The translations under genes and the position numbers were made by a program. From the NCBI GenBank assembly GCA_033764445.1, contig JANRIZ010000160.1, positions 3,865-67,864 on the forward strand: a DNA stretch of 64,000 bases, read 5' to 3'. A model generated the notes under the pieces. That model did not search any database. It worked only from the letters and a program-made list of their open reading frames with translations, and was not told the origin of the DNA. This document shows, in pieces, positions 59,434 through 64,000 of the stretch; within the stretch, counting starts at the first letter, position 1; each line of letters opens with the position of its first letter. The stretch is from JANRIZ01 sp033764445 (GTDB lineage Bacteria > Verrucomicrobiota > Verrucomicrobiia > JAWXBN01).

Positions 59434-60336
59434 TCAAAACTGGCTGTAGAGCTTCAATTTTTCAAAACGTTCCGAGATTTGTTCCTGGGTGACCGTCTGA
59501 AGACGCCCGAGGCTGAAGGCCTCGACGTTGAACGAGGCGAGGGTGGAGCCATAGATGATCCCCTTGCGGATGGCCTCAAAGGTGATGTCCCCTCCGGTCC
59601 CGGCCAGGTGCCCCATCAGCGCCCCGGCAAAGGTGTCGCCCGCACCGGTGGGATCGTGCAGGTCTTCAAGGGGATAGGCCCCGGCGCTGAAAAATTTGTT
59701 GTCACCGAAGAGCAGACTCCCGTGTTCGCCCTTTTTGATGATCACGTATTGGGGCCCCATCCCGAGCATTTTGCGACCGGCGCGGATCAGACTCGTTTCC
59801 TTGGTGAATTCGCGGGCCTCGCTGTCGTTGAGGATGAGCATATCCACCTTGCGCAGCAGGGCGCGGAGATCCTCCTGGGCGATGTTGATCCACAGGTCCA
59901 TGGTGTCCGCCACGACGAACTTCGGATTTTTGACCTGGTTGAAGACATTCATCTGAAGGGCCGGGTGGATATTGGCCAGGAGCACGTAGGGGGAGGACTG
60001 GTAGGAGGCGGGCAGGACCGGGTTGAATTTTTCAAAGACATTCAGGTCCACCGAGAGCGTGCTGCGGGTGTTGTAGTCCCACTCGTATTTTCCATGCCAG
60101 CGGAAGGTTTTCCCCTCCTCGTACTTCAGGCCCTCCGTATCGATTTTGAAGCGGGAAAAAAGTTCGGTGAACGGTTTTGGAAAATCCGTGCCCACCACCC
60201 CGACGAGACGCACCGGGCAGAAAAAGCTCGCGGCGATGGCGGCATAGGAGGCCGACCCCCCCAGCATGTCCGTGTGTTTTTCGAGGGGGGTATCGATGGA
60301 ATCGAGGGCGATGGAACCGACAATGAGCAGTGACAT
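59434..60336 (-). CDS. PfkB family carbohydrate/nucleoside kinase
   Basis: 300 residues. The N-terminal MLGGSASYAAIAASFFCPVR is the sugar-binding GG-N-A region. The catalytic signature is DPTGAGDTFAGALMGHLAGT near residue 225, with the catalytic Asp. The substrate may be ribose, adenosine or fructose; it resembles Verrucomicrobia and Planctomycete PfkB proteins often called sugar kinase. It is upstream of the Mpv17-like gene by 10 bp on the same strand and divergent from the HELTH membrane protein across 106 bp. Confidence 0.9.
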   Translation of the reverse strand: MSLLIVGSIALDSIDTPLEKHTDMLGGSASYAAIAASFFCPVRLVGVVGTDFPKPFTELFSRFKIDTEGLKYEEGKTFRWHGKYEWDYNTRSTLSVDLNVFEKFNPVLPASYQSSPYVLLANIHPALQMNVFNQVKNPKFVVADTMDLWINIAQEDLRALLRKVDMLILNDSEAREFTKETSLIRAGRKMLGMGPQYVIIKKGEHGSLLFGDNKFFSAGAYPLEDLHDPTGAGDTFAGALMGHLAGTGGDITFEAIRKGIIYGSTLASFNVEAFSLGRLQTVTQEQISERFEKLKLYSQF

Positions 60337-60442
60337 AAGGCGTGCGAGATAATCAGAAAAACAACCGCGGGTGAAGGGAAAATTCAGCCATCACCGCTTT
60401 TTTGGCGTGCATCCCGGGGGTCAGCCGATAAAAAGGGTCCGG

Positions 60443-61153
60443 ATGAAATGGCTGAAACTGATCATTGGCATTGAGCTGCTGCCGCTGTGTTACGCTGTGA
60501 CCTGGACTTTTTTTGAGACCGTGGCCGGGGCGGGTCCGTGGAAGGAGTCGCTGACGGCCGCGCCGTTTCTGATGTTTCTGGGCGGGTTTGCCCTGTGGAT
60601 GGGGATTTTTTTCTGCCTGCCCAAACCCATGCGGGTTTACGTGTTTGGGCATGAGCTGACCCATGCCGTCTGGGCCATTTGCATGGGAGGCCGGGTGTCC
60701 TCGTTCAAGGTGGGGGCCGATGGCGGGTATGTTGTGACCGACAAGGTCAATTTCTGGATTTCGCTGGCCCCGTATTTTTTCCCCATCTACACCGTCATTC
60801 TCATGATCCTGTGGGGTATTGCCCATCTGATCTGGGATTTGAATGCCTGGGTCATCTGGCTGTATTTTATGATTGGACTGACGTATTCGTTTCATGTGAC
60901 CTTTACCGCCAAGATGATCCCGACCGTCCAACCGGATATCACCAGCAACGGATGGCTGTTTTCACTGGTGATCATCTATCTGATGAACCTTTTGAGCGTC
61001 TGGCTCTTTTTGGTGGCCGTCCATCCCGCTTTGACATGGAAGGGATCGATGCAAATGCTCGGATATCACAGCCTTGAAACGTACGAGGCCGTCCTGGTTT
61101 TTATGATGAAGAGCGTCCGGGATTTATGGACGCTCATTTTCCACAAGCCATGA
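60443..61153 (+). CDS. Small M50-like integral membrane metalloprotease
   Basis: 236 residues with five or six membrane helices. FGHELTHAVWA (His70, Glu71, His74) is a HExxH zinc site inside a membrane segment, as in site-2-type M50 proteases. A further acidic residue of the third ligand may lie in NPDITSNG-like text near residue 165 but is not clear. No PDZ or CBS domain is present, making it a minimal form. AAAGGG before the ATG at 60443 supports the start. Its substrate is unknown. Confidence 0.65.
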   Translation: MKWLKLIIGIELLPLCYAVTWTFFETVAGAGPWKESLTAAPFLMFLGGFALWMGIFFCLPKPMRVYVFGHELTHAVWAICMGGRVSSFKVGADGGYVVTDKVNFWISLAPYFFPIYTVILMILWGIAHLIWDLNAWVIWLYFMIGLTYSFHVTFTAKMIPTVQPDITSNGWLFSLVIIYLMNLLSVWLFLVAVHPALTWKGSMQMLGYHSLETYEAVLVFMMKSVRDLWTLIFHKP

Positions 61154-61245
61154 TTGCAATTTAACGTACAACTTTGTCCAGATTTTTATGTTTAAAGAGT
61201 TGAGAGAAAACTTGTTCACACTCTCACAGTATGTATGCTTCACCG

Positions 61246-61707
61246 ATGCATTTGAGTGATCTGCTGCATGTGCAGACAATAGCCCCAGATTTGAAGGCCA
61301 ACGACCGTTGGGCTGCCTTTACCGAGCTCCTGAATCTTTTGGTTGAGGGTGGCAAGATCAAGGACTACGAACAAAAAGGCATCTATGAGCTTCTTGTCCA
61401 TCGTGAAAACATGATGACCACGGGCATTGGTCATGGCATTGCCATTCCCCATGCCTCCTACGACCAGACCGAGGAGGTGATTGCCGCCTTTGGCCGTTCC
61501 CGGACCGGAATCCAGTTTGAGGCGCTCGACGGCCAGCCTGTTTATTATGTGGCGATGATCATTGTGCCCAAGGCGCAGTTCCAGACCCATCTTAAAACCC
61601 TTTCCATCCTGGCCAAATACTTCAACAACCCCGCCAACCGTCAGGCCATTGACAATGCCCGGACCGTTGACGAACTGTCGCGCTGTTTTGAAGTCGCCGA
61701 AGTGTAG
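61246..61707 (+). CDS. PTS EIIA domain protein, PtsN/fructose type
   Basis: 153 residues from the ATG at 61246 (an in-frame ATG lies at 61231). The phosphorylatable histidine is in GIGHGIAIPHASYDQ near residue 69. MHLSDLLHVQTIAPDLKAND and the helix YELLVHRENMMTTG are EIIA-fructose/Ntr-like. No EIIB or EIIC is present, so it is probably a regulator that receives phosphate from HPr (17868-18173). It lies 32 bp before argS. Confidence 0.85.
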   Translation: MHLSDLLHVQTIAPDLKANDRWAAFTELLNLLVEGGKIKDYEQKGIYELLVHRENMMTTGIGHGIAIPHASYDQTEEVIAAFGRSRTGIQFEALDGQPVYYVAMIIVPKAQFQTHLKTLSILAKYFNNPANRQAIDNARTVDELSRCFEVAEV

Positions 61708-61739
61708 GAATCCCGTCAGATCTTCTGTTTTGTCCCGAC

Positions 61740-63503
61740 ATGAAACTCATCCCCCTCCAGATTGCCCATGCCCTTTTGCCCTCCGTTGAAAAGCTCACGG
61801 GTCAGTCCCTCTCCCCGATGGGCCTTGTCAAACCCTGTCAGGACCCCTCCCACGGGGATTACCAGTGCAATGCGGCGATGAGCCTGGCCCGTGGGCTCAA
61901 GCAGAATCCCCGGGACCTGGCGGCCCGGATCATCGAGTCTTCCGACCTGGGGGCCCTGTGCGAGACCCCGCAGATTGCGGGACCGGGATTCATCAATTTT
62001 CGTTTAAAGCCCGAATATCTGGCCTCCCAACTCACCCGGATGGACACGGAGCCCCGCCTGGGGGTCGAACCGGTGACCTCGCCCCGGACCATCGTGGTGG
62101 ATTTCAGCGCCCCCAACGTGGCCAAGCAGATGCACGTGGGCCATATCCGCTCGACCATCCTCGGCGATTGCCTGGCCCGCATCCTGCGATTTCTCGGGCA
62201 CCGGGTGGTGACCGATAACCACATTGGCGACTGGGGCACACAGTTTGGAAAACTGATTGTCGGATACAAGAGACATCTGGATGCCGCCGCCCTGGAACGG
62301 GACCCGATTGCCGAACTGGAGCGGTTGTACAAAACCGTCAATTCCGCCTGTGAGGAGGAGGAAAAACAGGGGACCCAGACCCTGATGACCGCCTGCCGGG
62401 AGGAACTCCGCAAATTGCAGGAGGGGGATGCGGAGAATCTGGCCCTCTGGCGGCTGTTTATCGACCTGTCCAAAGGCCAGTTTGAATCCGTCTATGGCCG
62501 GCTGGGGGTGAAGTTCGACCACACCCTGGGGGAGAGTTTTTACAATCCCATGCTCAAGGGAATCGTGCAGGAGCTGCTCGACCGGAAGGTGGCCGAGCCC
62601 AGTCAGGGCGCCGTGTGTGTCTTTTTTCCCGAAAACAAGGAATTGGCGGAGAAACCCTTTCTGATCCAGAAGAGCGACGGGGCCGCCCTGTACGCCACCA
62701 CCGACCTGGCCACCCTGAGATACCGTCAGGAGCATTTTGCGGCGGATGAAATCATCTATGTGACCGACGGACGCCAGCAGCTTCATTTCAAACAGCTCTT
62801 TGCCACCGCCCAAAAGTGGGGCATTCGGATGAAACTGGTGCACGTGTGGTTTGGGGCCATCCTCGGGGAGAATGGCAAACCCATCAAGACCCGGAGCGGG
62901 GATCCCATCAAATTGGTCGACCTCCTCGACGAGGCCGAGTCGCGTTCCCGGGCGATTTTTCATGAGCTTGAGATGGAACGTCAGAAAAAGGGAATCCCTG
63001 TCGATTCCCTGTCGGATGACGTGTTGGACCGGGTGGTCCGGGTGGTGGGCCTGGGGGCGGTCAAATATGCGGACCTGGTGCAGAACCGCACGAGCGACTA
63101 CGTGTTTGACTGGGACAAAATGCTTTCGATGCAGGGCAACACCGCCCCGTACCTGCAAAATGCGTATGCACGCATCCGGTCCATCCAGCGCAAATCCGGG
63201 AGTGTCCCCGCGGGGGGCGTCGCGGCCTGGAAACTGGATACCCCCCAGGAAATCCGTCTGGCGGCGCATCTGTTGAAATTTGGAGAGACCCTGGAGGTGG
63301 TGGTGGATGACTCGCGTCCCAATATTCTGTGCCTGTACCTGTATGATCTGGCCGGGCACCTGCACTCATTTTATGAACATTGCAATGTGCTCAATGCCGA
63401 GGGACCGTTGAGGGAATCCCGTTTGCGTCTGATCGATCTGACCGCCCGAACCTTGAGAGAGGGTTTGGAACTTTTGGGAATCGACGTGGTTGAAAGAATG
63501 TGA
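61740..63503 (+). CDS. argS: Arginyl-tRNA synthetase
   Basis: 587 residues. Class I synthetase: the N-terminal Add1 domain, then FSAPNVAKQMHVGHIRSTIL with the HIGH motif at about residue 137, GDWGTQFGKLIVGY, the catalytic-domain YATTDLATLRYRQ, and the anticodon-binding DALR-type end (YDLAGHLHSFYEHCNV). It has no clear KMSK, as usual for many ArgRS. It follows the EIIA gene. Confidence 0.97.
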   Translation: MKLIPLQIAHALLPSVEKLTGQSLSPMGLVKPCQDPSHGDYQCNAAMSLARGLKQNPRDLAARIIESSDLGALCETPQIAGPGFINFRLKPEYLASQLTRMDTEPRLGVEPVTSPRTIVVDFSAPNVAKQMHVGHIRSTILGDCLARILRFLGHRVVTDNHIGDWGTQFGKLIVGYKRHLDAAALERDPIAELERLYKTVNSACEEEEKQGTQTLMTACREELRKLQEGDAENLALWRLFIDLSKGQFESVYGRLGVKFDHTLGESFYNPMLKGIVQELLDRKVAEPSQGAVCVFFPENKELAEKPFLIQKSDGAALYATTDLATLRYRQEHFAADEIIYVTDGRQQLHFKQLFATAQKWGIRMKLVHVWFGAILGENGKPIKTRSGDPIKLVDLLDEAESRSRAIFHELEMERQKKGIPVDSLSDDVLDRVVRVVGLGAVKYADLVQNRTSDYVFDWDKMLSMQGNTAPYLQNAYARIRSIQRKSGSVPAGGVAAWKLDTPQEIRLAAHLLKFGETLEVVVDDSRPNILCLYLYDLAGHLHSFYEHCNVLNAEGPLRESRLRLIDLTARTLREGLELLGIDVVERM

Positions 63504-63630
63504 CTGTTCAATAATTTTGCAAAATAATCATTGACTGTTGTTTTGAATGGGATTTATTGCCCTACGTCCAAACACATTGACTTCCTGGCAGAATCATTTG
63601 ATTCCTAAAATTCTGGAGATTCTTGAAATT

Positions 63631-64000
63631 ATGATTCAAACATCGCGGCTCCTCCTTTTGATGGCCATCCTGACACTGACTTCGTTCAGCCCGTGTTTTC
63701 TGAATGCCCTGCCCCTGCAAAGCGACCACACCGAGCTGGTTTCTGTTCCCTCCGCCACGCCGCCAAAAATTGATGGAAATCTGGATGACTGGGATTTGAG
63801 CGGTGAAATGTTTGTCTATCCCGCCCGAAGCATTCGGGAACGGTATTCGGCCCGCATGTACTCGATGTACGACAAGGATTATTTGTATATCGGGGTCAAA
63901 TGGCGCGACCCCAGCCCGATGGTCAACAACGTGGATGCCGACGGGGCGCCCGGGGACGGGTGGATGGCCGACTGTCTGCAAATGAGGTTGATCACCGACA
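63631..64000 (+). CDS. Secreted protein with CBM9/DOMON-like domain (3' end cut off by window)
   Basis: The ATG at 63631 opens 123 codons that run off the right edge. A signal peptide (MIQTSRLLLLMAILTLTSFS, cleaved near LNA-LP) is followed by PPKIDGNLDDWDLSGEMFVY and DKDYLYIGVKWRDPSPMVNN, the usual start of a carbohydrate-binding-module 9-like or DOMON domain that binds sugars, heme or cell-wall polysaccharide. The gene may continue with further domains. It is downstream of argS by 127 bp; promoter not seen. Confidence 0.72.
   Translation, partial: MIQTSRLLLLMAILTLTSFSPCFLNALPLQSDHTELVSVPSATPPKIDGNLDDWDLSGEMFVYPARSIRERYSARMYSMYDKDYLYIGVKWRDPSPMVNNVDADGAPGDGWMADCLQMRLITD

Overview
The window is about 64 kb of moderately GC-rich chromosome, densely coding on both strands. 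It most likely comes from a member of the Verrucomicrobiota (PVC superphylum), class undetermined. Three features point there: a 50-residue basic protein of the type shared by Chlamydiae and Verrucomicrobia (4489-4641); a very large secreted protein of autotransporter-type beta-strand repeats that ends in a PEP-CTERM sorting tail (36629-39889); and a regulatory-type phosphotransferase set (HPr kinase, HPr, enzyme I, one EIIA) with no sugar permease. No rRNA, CRISPR array, prophage or complete transposon was seen. The only RNA gene recognised is tRNA-Gly(GCC) at 16064-16139.

Layout. 1-6395: a cut-off 2-oxoacid oxidoreductase subunit, manA, a methyltransferase, a DUF192 lipoprotein, an OmpH/Skp chaperone, the small basic protein, an RsuA/RluB pseudouridine synthase and folD. 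6423-8568: a minus-strand, translationally overlapping set of a HAD-NUDIX fusion, folB and a TauE/SafE permease, which looks like a folate-branch operon. 8690-15994: an oxidoreductase, a WecA/MraY-type transferase, purD, moaA and a DUF485-ActP acetate symporter pair. 16064-21399: tRNA-Gly, then hpf-hprK-ptsH, ptsI and an AmpG-like transporter. 21411-27429: acpS with an N-acetylhexosamine-kinase-like gene, then a three-gene overlapping set of an ABCG-type transporter, a one-TM protein and a large secreted helical-repeat protein.

27430-28645 is an accessory strip. It holds the 3' remnant of a REP-associated tyrosine transposase, several short-loop hairpins resembling REP elements, a small secreted protein and one copy of a 57-bp repeat; a second, inverted copy lies near 58.3 kb. 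28646-33126 is a tightly packed four-gene operon: a substrate-binding/von Willebrand A lipoprotein, an XpaC-like protein, a membrane-anchored substrate-binding protein and TelA. 33390-45780 carries a D,D-carboxypeptidase, serS, a secreted caspase-like protein, the PEP-CTERM giant, a HEAT-repeat lipoprotein, ribF, an unrecognised 457-residue protein, trxB and an all-alpha dUTPase. 45781-48020 is a lower-GC island with an AbiEi/AbiEii-type toxin-antitoxin pair. 48178-53722 holds mutY and the pgk-tpiA-secG-peptide-binding-protein operon. 53772-54239 is a small element bounded by inverted repeats. 54349-58194 is the prs-ctc-pth-rpsF-ssb-rplI housekeeping operon, without rpsR. 58725-64000 carries an Mpv17-like membrane protein, a PfkB kinase, a small HELTH membrane protease, a PtsN-like EIIA, argS and the start of a secreted CBM9-like protein.

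The observations most worth following up are the HAD-NUDIX/FolB operon, a candidate for the missing dihydroneopterin triphosphate dephosphorylation steps; the VWA/XpaC/TelA operon; and the secreted caspase-like protein. All calls come from reading translated sequence by eye. No database search or structure prediction was run.
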